Counted from the stretch's first letter, positions 1 to 7,666 are shown. The stretch is DNA of 10,962 bases from Candidatus Cloacimonadota bacterium (GCA_021108055.1 JAIORR010000157.1:1-10962), one strand, 5' to 3'. Numbers and translations are program-made. Notes: generated from the letters alone by a model not told the origin.

Positions 1-933
1 AAAAGCGTGTGGCACGATAAAATCCGGAGCGGGAAATGGGCGCAATATCTTCTCGCAGGATTTTTGGGTGCTATCCCAGGATGTCTGGGCGCCTTCACAG
101 CAGTAGCTCTTTATTCACACAGAGTAATCTCGTTCGGAGCACTGGTTACTGCAATGATCACTACCAGCGGCGATGAAGCATTTGTAATGCTGGCAATGTT
201 CCCGGGAAAAGCTCTGCTGCTGACGATCATTATCTTTGTAGTTGGAATTGTCGCAGGATTTTTGACAGATAGATTTCTACCTTTAGAATTTATTAATAAA
301 AAGATAAGATTAAATAAATTTTCACTTCATGATGAAGAAAAATGCGTCTGCTATCCAAATGGAAAAATAATCGAACAACTGAAACATTCTTCTGCTCAAA
401 GAACTTTGTTAATATTAATTATTTTTGTTCTTTTTGTTGGAATAATCTTTGGAGGAATAGGTCCGAATGAATGGAACTGGATCAGGATAACGTTGCTTCT
501 CACATCTTCCATTTCACTATTTATTGTGCTCACTGTTCCCGAACATTTTCTGGAAGAACATCTGTGGAATCACATCGTGAAAGTACATATTCCAAAGATA
601 TTCCTGTGGACATTTGCTGCACTTCTTGTTATGAATTTACTTTTGAAACACATTGATCTTGAGAATTGGATCGAGACGAACAGGTTAATGATCTTGGCGA
701 TTGCCTGTCTGATCGGATTGATCCCCGAATCCGGTCCGCATATGATCTTCGTGACTCTTTTTGCAGAAGGTGCTATTCCTTTCAGCATCCTTGCTGCCAA
801 CTCTATCGTACAGGATGGGCACGGCATGCTGCCTATGCTGGCGGAATCTCGAAGAGGATTTTTCTCTGTAAAACTTATTAATTTAATAATAGGTTTCCTC
901 TTTGGATTGGCAGGATATTTTACAGGTTGGTAG
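1..933 (+). CDS. DUF2899/ArsP_2-family heavy-metal (putative manganese) transporter, 5' partial
   Basis: A polytopic inner-membrane protein whose reading frame is already open at base 1, so the start is probably outside the window. A GTG at 7 is possible but would give an unusually abrupt N-terminus. About nine hydrophobic segments are visible. Three stretches recall the DUF2899 family (putative 10-TM heavy-metal exporter, often annotated as a putative manganese transporter): GAIPGCLGAF near the left end, the histidine-rich HFLEEHLWNHIVKVH at 544-588, and GLIPESGPHMIF at 715-750 followed by a QDGHGMLP motif. A Cys-x-Cys pair (343-351) lies in a hydrophilic loop. The histidines and cysteines would suit metal binding, which is inference. 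It heads a three-gene unit, its stop being 4 nt before the next start. The family is fairly sure from recalled sequence similarity; the substrate is not. Confidence 0.8.
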   Translation, partial: KSVWHDKIRSGKWAQYLLAGFLGAIPGCLGAFTAVALYSHRVISFGALVTAMITTSGDEAFVMLAMFPGKALLLTIIIFVVGIVAGFLTDRFLPLEFINKKIRLNKFSLHDEEKCVCYPNGKIIEQLKHSSAQRTLLILIIFVLFVGIIFGGIGPNEWNWIRITLLLTSSISLFIVLTVPEHFLEEHLWNHIVKVHIPKIFLWTFAALLVMNLLLKHIDLENWIETNRLMILAIACLIGLIPESGPHMIFVTLFAEGAIPFSILAANSIVQDGHGMLPMLAESRRGFFSVKLINLIIGFLFGLAGYFTGW

Positions 934-937
934 AAAA

Positions 938-2110
938 ATGAAAAAATCTGAAAACTTCCAACATAGCAATGTTCTTTTGATTTCCTTTGCGCATTTTGTT
1001 CATGATAGTTTTTCTGCGTTCCTTGCCCCCATTCTTCCTCTTCTTATTGATAAACTTGGAATCACTGTATTTCTGGCAGGGTTATTGGATGTAGTAAGAA
1101 AATTACCTTCTCTTGCAAATCCGTTCGTTGGTTTGATCGCAGATAAGGTTTGTGTTCGATATTTCATTATTTTTGCTCCTGCGGTTACGGCCACAACAAT
1201 GAGCCTTATCGGTGTTGCTCCACATTATATTGTGCTGGTGATACTTGTCTTTGTAGCGGGGATCAGCTCAACTCTTTTCCATGTTCCGGCACCTGTTATG
1301 ATAAAACATGTATCCCATAAACAGATCGGCAAAGGAATGAGTTTCTATATGCTGGGTGGAGAGCTTGCCCGCACACTTGGTCCTCTTACAATTCTGGGAG
1401 CTATTTCTCTGTGGGGACTGGAAGGAACTTATCGCCTGATACCACTCGGATTGATTGCGTCAACTTTCCTCTATTTCCGGCTTAGAAAAATAGTAATAAA
1501 AAATGATTTTGACAGGAAAAAAGAAATCGGAGCACGTCGAACTTTCATCAGGTTGCTTCCTTTTTTTCTTTCTTTAGCCGGATTCACTTTTTTCAGAGCT
1601 GCAATGAAATCTGCACTAACGATCTATCTTCCTACATATCTAACCTCACAGGGTTCATCTTTGTGGATGGCAGGAATATCACTTTCCATATTGCAATTTG
1701 CCGGAGCCGGAGGAACTATTTTTTCCGGTATTATTTCCGATAAGATCGGGAGAAAAAATTCTCTACTCATTATCTCGATAATGAATCCGATTCTAATGTG
1801 GCTATTCATAATATCAAACGGTAATTTTACTATTCCCATACTGATAATAACCGGATTTTTCCTGTTTGGAAGTGGTCCTGTTCTGCTTGCACTTGTTCAT
1901 GATATAGATTCTAAACATATGTCTTTTATCAATGGTATCTACATGACCATAAACTTTATACTTGGTTCTGTGATGATCATGCTGGTGGGTTTCGCAGCCG
2001 ATAAAATAGGACTTGACTTGACATATAAAATTTCTGCATTGACCTCATTGGGTTCGATACCTTTTGTATTTTTGATTTCAAAAAAGAAAATAAAAGAGAG
2101 GATTATATGA
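938..2110 (+). CDS. Fsr-like major facilitator superfamily efflux transporter
   Basis: A 390-residue, 12-helix-type MFS protein of the inner membrane, probably a proton-driven drug or metabolite exporter. I chose the ATG at 938, which lies 4 nt after the upstream stop. An in-frame TTG at 902 would overlap the upstream gene by 32 bases and adds a non-hydrophobic tail. MFS motif A-like loops are seen in both halves (GLIADK at residues 65-70, GIISDKIGRK at 264-273). The N-terminal half resembles the fosmidomycin-resistance protein Fsr: HFVHD at 19-23, FHVPAP at 114-119, then a GGE...LGPL stretch. The substrate cannot be read from sequence. Fosmidomycin inhibits the MEP pathway, and two MEP genes lie downstream, but that link is only suggestive. 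The stop overlaps the next start (ATGA), so translation is probably coupled. Confidence 0.85.
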   Translation: MKKSENFQHSNVLLISFAHFVHDSFSAFLAPILPLLIDKLGITVFLAGLLDVVRKLPSLANPFVGLIADKVCVRYFIIFAPAVTATTMSLIGVAPHYIVLVILVFVAGISSTLFHVPAPVMIKHVSHKQIGKGMSFYMLGGELARTLGPLTILGAISLWGLEGTYRLIPLGLIASTFLYFRLRKIVIKNDFDRKKEIGARRTFIRLLPFFLSLAGFTFFRAAMKSALTIYLPTYLTSQGSSLWMAGISLSILQFAGAGGTIFSGIISDKIGRKNSLLIISIMNPILMWLFIISNGNFTIPILIITGFFLFGSGPVLLALVHDIDSKHMSFINGIYMTINFILGSVMIMLVGFAADKIGLDLTYKISALTSLGSIPFVFLISKKKIKERII

Positions 2111-3465
2111 GAAAGTATGATGTAATAATTATTGGCGGAGGTCCATCCGGTATTATTACCGGCGTTACGGGGATAAAACAAAACCCCGAAAAAAGATTCC
2201 TGATGATCAAAGAGGAAGAAAAAGGTTTAGTTCCCTGTGGAATTCCTTATGTTTTCCATGATCTGGAAAATATCTCTCAGAACGCAATGAGCCCTAAACC
2301 TTTCATTGCTGCCGGAGGAGAAGTTTTAATTAACAAAGTTACTGAGATCGATATTGATAAAAGAGTTTTAAAAACCCAGGAAGACAATGAATTCTCATTT
2401 GAAAAGCTGATCTTTGCAACAGGTTCTACTGCAATTATTCCTACTTTCATAAAAGGATACGATCTGGAAGGTGTGGAATACATCAAAAAAAGTTATAATT
2501 ACATTGAAGCACTAAAAAAGAAAACAACCGAAGCTAAGAACATTGTAATAATCGGAGGTGGATTTATTGGTGTGGAAGTAGCGGAACAGCTTGCCAAATT
2601 TGAAGATAAGAACGTTTCATTGGTGGAAATGGAAGAATTCTGTCTTTATCGTGCTTTCTCGGAAGAGATAGCAAAAAAGGCAAATGAAATTATCAGAAAT
2701 GCTAACGTAAACCTCTATACAAATAACAAAATTGAAGAGATCATCGGTGAAAACGGGAAAGTGAAAAGTGTGAAACTAACAAGTGGAGAAGAATTGAAAG
2801 CAGATATTGTGATATCTGCAATTGGCTACAAACCAAATACGGAATTAGCAGAAAAATCAGGTTTAGAGATCAACAGCAATGCAGCTATCAGATGTGATAA
2901 TTATCTGCGAACAACAAAAGCAGATATCTATGCTGTAGGAGATTGTTCGCAAACAATCGGTTTCGTTACCGGTAGAACAGATAGTATTATGCTTGCTTCC
3001 ACCGCAACTGCAGAGGCAAGGATACTTGGATATAATCTTTTTGGAATAAATCTTCTAAGAAATTTTGTGGGAACTCTATCTGTTTTTTCCACAGAAATTG
3101 GTGGAACAGTATTCGCTTCTGCCGGTGCAATAGAACAAAGTGCAAAATATGCAAACATCGAATATATCGCAGGTGAATTTAAAGATGTAGATAGACATCC
3201 GGGCTCAATAAAAGATGCAAAAGAAGTGATGGTAAAATTGATCGTATCTCCTCTTAACGGTGTAATTATCGGCAGTGAAATGTATGGTGGAAAATCTGTA
3301 GGAGAACTTATTAACATTGTTGGATTGGCAATCCAGAAAGAAGTAACTGTTTACGAACTCATTTCGTATCAGATCGGTACACATCCGCTTCTTACTTCGG
3401 CTCCTACGAAATATGTGATCATTAAAGCTGCAGAAAATGTAATTTCTAATATAAAAAAGAAGTGA
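2107..3465 (+). CDS. FAD-dependent pyridine nucleotide-disulfide oxidoreductase (NADH oxidase / CoA-disulfide reductase-like)
   Basis: A cytoplasmic two-dinucleotide-binding flavoprotein of 452 residues, the normal length for the NADH oxidase/CoA-disulfide reductase group. It shows an FAD-binding GGGPSG at residues 10-15, a single cysteine Cys44 in VPCGIPY at the place of the redox-active cysteine of single-Cys members, ATGS at 104-107, an NAD(P)-binding GGGFIG at 150-155, and the second FAD motif AVGDC at 276-280. A C-terminal dimerisation domain (about 330-445) ends in a GTHPLLTSAP stretch. No CxxxxC disulfide pair is present, so it is not a lipoamide or mercuric reductase. A strong ribosome site GAGAGG (2096-2101) sits 5 nt before ATG, which overlaps the upstream stop. 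It is the last gene of the transporter unit. The electron acceptor (oxygen, CoA disulfide, persulfide) cannot be decided here. Confidence 0.85.
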   Translation: MRKYDVIIIGGGPSGIITGVTGIKQNPEKRFLMIKEEEKGLVPCGIPYVFHDLENISQNAMSPKPFIAAGGEVLINKVTEIDIDKRVLKTQEDNEFSFEKLIFATGSTAIIPTFIKGYDLEGVEYIKKSYNYIEALKKKTTEAKNIVIIGGGFIGVEVAEQLAKFEDKNVSLVEMEEFCLYRAFSEEIAKKANEIIRNANVNLYTNNKIEEIIGENGKVKSVKLTSGEELKADIVISAIGYKPNTELAEKSGLEINSNAAIRCDNYLRTTKADIYAVGDCSQTIGFVTGRTDSIMLASTATAEARILGYNLFGINLLRNFVGTLSVFSTEIGGTVFASAGAIEQSAKYANIEYIAGEFKDVDRHPGSIKDAKEVMVKLIVSPLNGVIIGSEMYGGKSVGELINIVGLAIQKEVTVYELISYQIGTHPLLTSAPTKYVIIKAAENVISNIKKK

Positions 3466-3493
3466 CGGTATCTGTGATCATCAATTAATTCTC

Positions 3494-3523
3494 GGGGCAG
3501 TTTAACTGCCCCTTTCTATTTTT
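3494..3523 (+). terminator. Rho-independent terminator after the transporter/oxidoreductase unit
   Basis: A perfect 8-bp stem GGGGCAGT / ACTGCCCC (3494-3501 and 3505-3512) with a 3-nt loop is followed by the T-rich run TTTCTATTTTT (3513-3523). It begins 28 nt after the oxidoreductase stop and before ispD, so it separates the two transcription units. Confidence 0.88.
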
Positions 3524-3538
3524 CTGCAACTCTTTTAC

Positions 3539-3569
3539 TTGACATTCATACTTTGAATTTTTTTTCAAT
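3539..3569 (+). promoter_or_regulatory. Candidate sigma70-type promoter for ispD
   Basis: A perfect TTGACA (3539-3544) lies just after the terminator and 42 nt before the ispD start. The -10 box is poor: the best candidate is TTCAAT (3564-3569) at a long 19-nt spacing. Position favours a promoter here, while the weak -10 makes the exact assignment unsure. Confidence 0.35.
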
Positions 3570-3586
3570 ATTCCATTGGAGTAATA

Positions 3587-4288
3587 ATGAGTGAGAAAAA
3601 TATTGCTATCATCACCGCCGGCGGTAGTGGAAATAGAATGAAGCACAAGCTCAAAAAACAGTTTATTGAAATAGAACAAAGACCGCTGCTGTTCTGGACA
3701 CTCGACAGGTTTGCAGATCACCTGGAACTTGATGAAGTTATTGTAACTTTACCGGAAGATGAGTTCAAGATTTATTCCAAACTTATAGAAAATGAATATC
3801 CGCAAGCTGTAATTACAATTATTCCCGGCGGAAATGAAAGACAGGATTCTGTTTATCGTGCTTTAAAAAACTGCTCTCCAAACACAAGCTATGTCCTTAT
3901 CCACGATGGTGTACGTCCTTTTATCTCTTCTAACGATATTTCCAGATTATTGGATAATGCTGCAAAATACAAGGCTGTGATCCCTGTGAGCAAAGTTAAG
4001 AATACTTTAAAAAAGATCAAAGATAATAAGATAGTCAAAACCGTTCCAAGAAATGATCTGGTAAACGCATTAACTCCACAGGCATTTGAATTTGATCTGA
4101 TCTTATCCTGCCATAAAAAGGCAAAAGCAAAAGAATTATATTTTACAGACGATGCTGCAATAGTAGAACATTTTGGATTTGATGTTCATATTATGGAAAT
4201 TGAGCCTTATAATATTAAAATAACAGATGAACATGATTTGGAAATTGCAGAAATGATCATCAAAAATAAGCAATTGGGAGATTATTAA
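3587..4288 (+). CDS. ispD: 2-C-methyl-D-erythritol 4-phosphate cytidylyltransferase
   Basis: IspD transfers CMP from CTP to MEP, the third step of the MEP route to isoprenoid precursors, in the cytoplasm. The 233-residue length is typical. Visible family motifs are the CTP-binding loop AGGSGNRM (residues 11-18) with the basic KKQF (23-26), a GGNERQDSV stretch, HDGVRPF (106-112), TDDAA (187-191) and NIKIT (209-213). The usual QTPQ motif reads LTPQ here, a change that may be tolerated. The start is supported by GGAG (3578-3581) five nt before ATG. The gene follows a terminator and so probably begins a new unit. Its stop overlaps the next start by one base (TAATG). IspF, the partner two steps later in the pathway, lies about 2.9 kb downstream rather than adjacent. 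Confidence 0.95.
   Translation: MSEKNIAIITAGGSGNRMKHKLKKQFIEIEQRPLLFWTLDRFADHLELDEVIVTLPEDEFKIYSKLIENEYPQAVITIIPGGNERQDSVYRALKNCSPNTSYVLIHDGVRPFISSNDISRLLDNAAKYKAVIPVSKVKNTLKKIKDNKIVKTVPRNDLVNALTPQAFEFDLILSCHKKAKAKELYFTDDAAIVEHFGFDVHIMEIEPYNIKITDEHDLEIAEMIIKNKQLGDY
4276..4280 (+). promoter_or_regulatory. Ribosome binding site fixing the start of the GlmS-like gene
   Basis: GGGAG lies inside the end of ispD, 7 nt before the ATG at 4288. It supports translation from that ATG, which places 21 residues before the predicted catalytic cysteine. No ATG, GTG or TTG codon directly precedes the cysteine codon at 4351. Confidence 0.7.
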
Positions 4289-6993
4289 TGTTTTGTAACC
4301 TGCTTAGAAACATCAGGATAAATATTCCTGTTCCAATATTCGGAATAGGTTGCGGAGTGTTGGGAATGAGTCTGGCAAAAACTTCGATCAACCTTGGCAA
4401 ATATGCGTCTGTACTCCTAAGGTCTCTGGAATACAGAGGTTATGATTCTACCGGTGCTGTTTTTCAGGATACGGACATGAACGTTTCTCTCCTGAAAGAT
4501 GTAGGTGCTCCCAGCACTTTAGTTAAAACTCTCGGAATAGAAGATAAGGGCGGAAACATTTTTTGCGGGCAAGTTCGCTGGGCAACCTTTGGAACAGTTA
4601 CAAAAAAAAATGCACAACCTCACATCGTGAAATGTAAGAATTACATTTATGGTGCACATAATGGAAATATAACAAATACAAGAGAATTGAAAAAATTTCT
4701 AATCTCAGAAGGGCACGATGTTGTTTCCGATAATGATGGTGAAATGCTGGTTCATACTATCGAGCATTATTTCGATAACGAACTCAGCAAGATAAGGATC
4801 GAAGATCAGATTAAAATACAACCCCGTCTGCAATGTATGAGAAAAGGAATTTACCAGGCAACAAAAAAGATGGTCGGTTCTTATGCAGCGGTAATTGTAG
4901 ATCCACTCACAGAAACCAGTTGGGCAATTAAAGCTGGAAGTAGTTTATATTTCGGAATTGGAGAGATCGACAGCAACCCTTTCGGTCTTGCTTCATCCGA
5001 CCTGACCGCCGTTCTTAAATTCACAAAAAAAATAGTTAACCTGCGAGAAGGTGAATTCATCGAGTTTTCAAAAAACGAATTTCAGGTTTTTGCATTCAAG
5101 GAATTAAAAATAAAAAGACCAAATCAGCCCGATATGATCATAAATACCGGAGATAAGATAGAAAAAACACCTGTCCATTCGAAACTTCGAGCAGAAGATA
5201 CCGAGCTTTTACCACCGTTTGAATATTTCATGGAACAGGAAATTTGTGCAGAGATAGAATCCTCCGGAAAATTAATTAAATTATTTAAAGGCGGCTCTAA
5301 CACAGGCAGAAGAATGATCGAACTTCTGAAAAAAGAAAAAATACTATCTGATATGAAAGAACTGGCAGAAAGAATTATCAGTGCCGACGATTTTAAAAAA
5401 CAGTTATCCATCCTGTCGAAATTCGAAAACTCCCAAAAAGCAAAGAATTTTTATAAAAAAGTAGAAGAAAATTACCAATCGATTTACAGAGTATTGGTCA
5501 TTAAAGATTTTGAAAAAAAATATTTCTTTTCCACAGATAAGAACACTTTTATCGACCTGCTAAATTCTCACTTTGATAAAAAAAGACTTCTGATAGCAAA
5601 GGCTCTCGACTCCATTATCGAACTCGATGACGTAAGAGAATTTTCTGAAAGCGTAAATAAATTCCTGGAGTTGGTTAATAATACTTATCAAAAAAGTAGA
5701 AATATATACATCATCGCCTGTGGAACTTCTTATCATGCCACTCTGGTTGCATCTCTTTTTTTCAATGAAATAGCTAATATCGAGATCATTCCAGTTCTTC
5801 CCGGCAATTTCAGAGGACAGTATTCAAAAAGTCTGAGAGATAATGATGTGATTATCGGAGTCTCTCAAAGTGGCGAGACCAAAGACCTTATAGATATTTT
5901 CAATGATGTGGAAAACCTGGGACTGAATATTAAAAAGATCGTTCTTGTAAATAACATGAATTCCACTTTGGGTCAGGAAAAAAGTGATGTCTCCATCCCG
6001 ATATTCTGTGGTCCCGAAATAGCCGTTCCCGCTACAAAAAGTTTCATAAACCAAATAACTTTATTCTATTATCTGGCGATCAGTGTTTTGGAAAGAAAAT
6101 TAAAAATTGAAAAAAATACAAACAAACAATTAAAAAAGATCCTGGAAAAACGTCTGAAATCAATCGAAGATATTCCTTACCTGATAAAAGAAACCATCGA
6201 AACTACAAAAGAACAGATAGAGTATGTTGCCGGCAAGATATATATGGAACCGTCCATGCACATCCTGGCAACCAAAATAACAGGAGTTGCAAAGGAAGGA
6301 GCTCTCAAGATCAGAGAAACTGTTCTTAATCATACAGAAGGTGGAGAAGCTTCGGAATTCAAACACGGTCCAAATACAATATTAGGAAAAAATACTGTCT
6401 ATGGTTTAAAGAATGTAAAAGCAATGATAAAATATTTTAATTCGAGTATCGATCAGATTTATGAACTGGCTCAAGAAAAAAATATTTCAATTGAGGAAAG
6501 AAGAAAATTAACAAAAGCATTCGGTAATTATATTTTTTCAAAAACCCATCCATTCAATCTTTCCAGGAAAGCAACCGAACTGTTCAATGAGATCATTATG
6601 GATTTTGAATTTTTTGATAAAGCTTACAGGAATTATCCTCTTATTTATGTAACCGGTCCCGAAGAAAGAGATGTTAACCTTACGATCTCCCAGATCAACA
6701 CTCATAAAATCCGTGGAGGAGATACTTTTATCATCGCAGAAGAAAATGACAAACTGCTGGAAAATGCCAAAATAAATCCTCACGATGAAGGTTATTACGG
6801 CTGGGGATATATTCCTCTTCCAAAAACCGGTGACTCTTTGATGACAGCTTTTTCTGCCACAATTGTCCTGCAGCTTCTTGCTTTGAAAATGAGCATAAAA
6901 AAAATGTCGAAATTAGATAGATTAAAAATCTCCGACCATGGTGTTCATCCCGATGTTCCTAAAAATGTGTCAAAGTCGATAACTGTGGATTAA
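4288..6993 (+). CDS. glmS: Enlarged glutamine--fructose-6-phosphate aminotransferase (GlmS-like)
   Basis: GlmS makes glucosamine-6-phosphate from fructose-6-phosphate and glutamine, the entry step to UDP-GlcNAc. The N-terminal Ntn glutaminase domain shows CGVLG (22-26), LEYRGYDSTG, GQVRWATFG (94-102), HNG (124-126) and DNDGE (148-152). Two SIS isomerase domains follow: ACGTSYH (477-483) and SQSGET (526-531) in the first; EGALKIRE, His682 and KHGP (692-695) in the second. The C-terminus SKSITVD, with Lys896, matches the usual SKSVTVE ending. At 901 residues it is about 290 longer than the familiar ~608. The excess is a 21-residue leader before Cys22, roughly 110 extra residues between MEQEICAE (315-322) and the first SIS domain, and roughly 78 extra after KHGP before PLIYV (784). 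All the catalytic residues I can align are kept, so activity is likely if the leader is removed. A diverged sugar isomerase remains possible. Confidence 0.83.
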   Translation: MFCNLLRNIRINIPVPIFGIGCGVLGMSLAKTSINLGKYASVLLRSLEYRGYDSTGAVFQDTDMNVSLLKDVGAPSTLVKTLGIEDKGGNIFCGQVRWATFGTVTKKNAQPHIVKCKNYIYGAHNGNITNTRELKKFLISEGHDVVSDNDGEMLVHTIEHYFDNELSKIRIEDQIKIQPRLQCMRKGIYQATKKMVGSYAAVIVDPLTETSWAIKAGSSLYFGIGEIDSNPFGLASSDLTAVLKFTKKIVNLREGEFIEFSKNEFQVFAFKELKIKRPNQPDMIINTGDKIEKTPVHSKLRAEDTELLPPFEYFMEQEICAEIESSGKLIKLFKGGSNTGRRMIELLKKEKILSDMKELAERIISADDFKKQLSILSKFENSQKAKNFYKKVEENYQSIYRVLVIKDFEKKYFFSTDKNTFIDLLNSHFDKKRLLIAKALDSIIELDDVREFSESVNKFLELVNNTYQKSRNIYIIACGTSYHATLVASLFFNEIANIEIIPVLPGNFRGQYSKSLRDNDVIIGVSQSGETKDLIDIFNDVENLGLNIKKIVLVNNMNSTLGQEKSDVSIPIFCGPEIAVPATKSFINQITLFYYLAISVLERKLKIEKNTNKQLKKILEKRLKSIEDIPYLIKETIETTKEQIEYVAGKIYMEPSMHILATKITGVAKEGALKIRETVLNHTEGGEASEFKHGPNTILGKNTVYGLKNVKAMIKYFNSSIDQIYELAQEKNISIEERRKLTKAFGNYIFSKTHPFNLSRKATELFNEIIMDFEFFDKAYRNYPLIYVTGPEERDVNLTISQINTHKIRGGDTFIIAEENDKLLENAKINPHDEGYYGWGYIPLPKTGDSLMTAFSATIVLQLLALKMSIKKMSKLDRLKISDHGVHPDVPKNVSKSITVD

Positions 6994-7022
6994 TTGATGG
7001 GTTGATGTGTTAAGGACTAATT

Positions 7023-7074
7023 GTAATAGTAGAACATAGTTCTACCTTCTTCTGACAGTTTGGTGAACTATTAC
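7023..7074 (+). repeat. Nested inverted repeats upstream of ispF
   Basis: An inner perfect 7-bp hairpin GTAGAAC-ATA-GTTCTAC (7029-7045) sits within an outer 8-bp pair GTAATAGT (7023-7030) and ACTATTAC (7067-7074). The two stems share two bases, so they partly compete. No U-run follows, so it is not a standard terminator. It could be a regulatory RNA fold or an operator. Confidence 0.5.
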
Positions 7075-7115
7075 TACACACAACCAACATTATACTGGAA
7101 TAATTTACAAATAAC

Positions 7116-7140
7116 AGCTAAAAGGCTAATAGCTAAAAAG
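7116..7140 (+). repeat. Short AGCTAAAA direct repeat before ispF
   Basis: AGCTAAAAG (7116-7124) and AGCTAAAAAG (7131-7140) flank a related GGCTAAT, giving three GCTAA-type units in 25 nt. The second copy runs into the ispF ribosome site AGAGG (7139-7143), five nt before ATG. Confidence 0.5.
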
Positions 7141-7148
7141 AGGTTAAA

Positions 7149-7616
7149 ATGAGAATCGGAATAGGTTACGATGTTCACCGGTTAGTTGAAAACAGGAAAT
7201 TAATTTTAGGCGGAGTTGAAATTCTCTTTGAAAAAGGTCTGGAAGGACATTCGGATGCAGATGTCCTTATTCACTCGATTATCGATGCTATTCTCGGAGC
7301 CTTGGCAGAAGGAGATATCGGACAACTTTTCCCGGATACTGACGAAACATACAAAGATATAAACAGCAGAATATTATTAAAAGAAGTTAAAAAAATATTG
7401 GATAATTCCGGTTATAAAATCGGGAATCTCGACACAACTATCTGTGCTCAGGAACCCAAACTACAGAAATATCTTCCTCAAATGCGAAAGAAAATAGCAT
7501 CCGATCTGAACACAGACATTTCCAACATATCCATAAAAGCAACAACTGAGGAAAATCTGGGAATAAGCGGGAAAGGAATATCCGCAACTGCTGTTGTACT
7601 GTTAAGATCATTATAA
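7149..7616 (+). CDS. ispF: 2-C-methyl-D-erythritol 2,4-cyclodiphosphate synthase
   Basis: IspF cyclises CDP-methylerythritol 2-phosphate, releasing CMP, in the fifth step of the MEP pathway; the family works as a cytoplasmic homotrimer with one divalent metal (usually zinc) per site. The 155-residue length is typical. The metal ligands are visible as Asp8 and His10 in GYDVH and His42 in GHSDADVLIH (33-42). FPDTD follows DIGQL, and the CDP-binding KATTEE lies at 130-135. The start is supported by AGAGG (7139-7143) at 5-nt spacing and by alignment of the N-terminal MRIGIGYDVH. It is the last visible MEP gene here. It is separated from ispD by the GlmS-like gene, whereas in many bacteria ispD and ispF are adjacent or fused. 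Confidence 0.96.
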   Translation: MRIGIGYDVHRLVENRKLILGGVEILFEKGLEGHSDADVLIHSIIDAILGALAEGDIGQLFPDTDETYKDINSRILLKEVKKILDNSGYKIGNLDTTICAQEPKLQKYLPQMRKKIASDLNTDISNISIKATTEENLGISGKGISATAVVLLRSL

Positions 7617-7626
7617 ATTGTATTTT

Positions 7627-7654
7627 TTCACAATATCACTAATTTTTTTATATT
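7627..7654 (+). promoter_or_regulatory. Weak candidate promoter upstream of the U32 gene
   Basis: TTCACA (7627-7632) and TATATT (7649-7654) are each one base from consensus, with 16-nt spacing. A transcript from here would start about 5-7 nt before the mini-ORF ATG at 7667, leaving almost no leader, so the call conflicts with use of that ORF's ribosome site. AT-rich sequence makes chance matches common. Confidence 0.22.
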
Positions 7655-7666
7655 CTATAGGAAGTC

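Larger units (their letters stand above)
6994..7148. other. Intergenic gap between glmS-like gene and ispF
   Basis: 155 nt with no supported gene. It holds the nested hairpin at 7023-7074, an isolated TATACT (7091-7096) without a matching -35 box, and the AGCTAAAA repeat next to the ispF ribosome site. No T-rich terminator follows the GlmS-like stop, so read-through into ispF is possible. Confidence 0.6.

Noticed and set aside
902..937. Upstream TTG start for the MFS gene
   Set aside because: It overlaps the preceding gene and adds a tail without membrane or family features; the ATG at 938 gives the expected N-terminus.
2928..3317. Antisense open frame of 129 codons opposite the oxidoreductase
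   Set aside because: It lies wholly within a well-supported gene, shows no family motif, and such shadows are common opposite this codon usage.
4288..4353. Lipoprotein signal with Cys22 as the lipobox cysteine
   Set aside because: Position -3 is Gly rather than a Leu-like residue, the hydrophobic stretch is short and contains prolines, and the following CGVLG aligns with the cytoplasmic glutaminase nucleophile.
7617..7634. Hairpin ATTG...CAAT after ispF as a terminator
   Set aside because: The stem is only 4 bp and AT-rich with the T-run in the loop; too weak to call.
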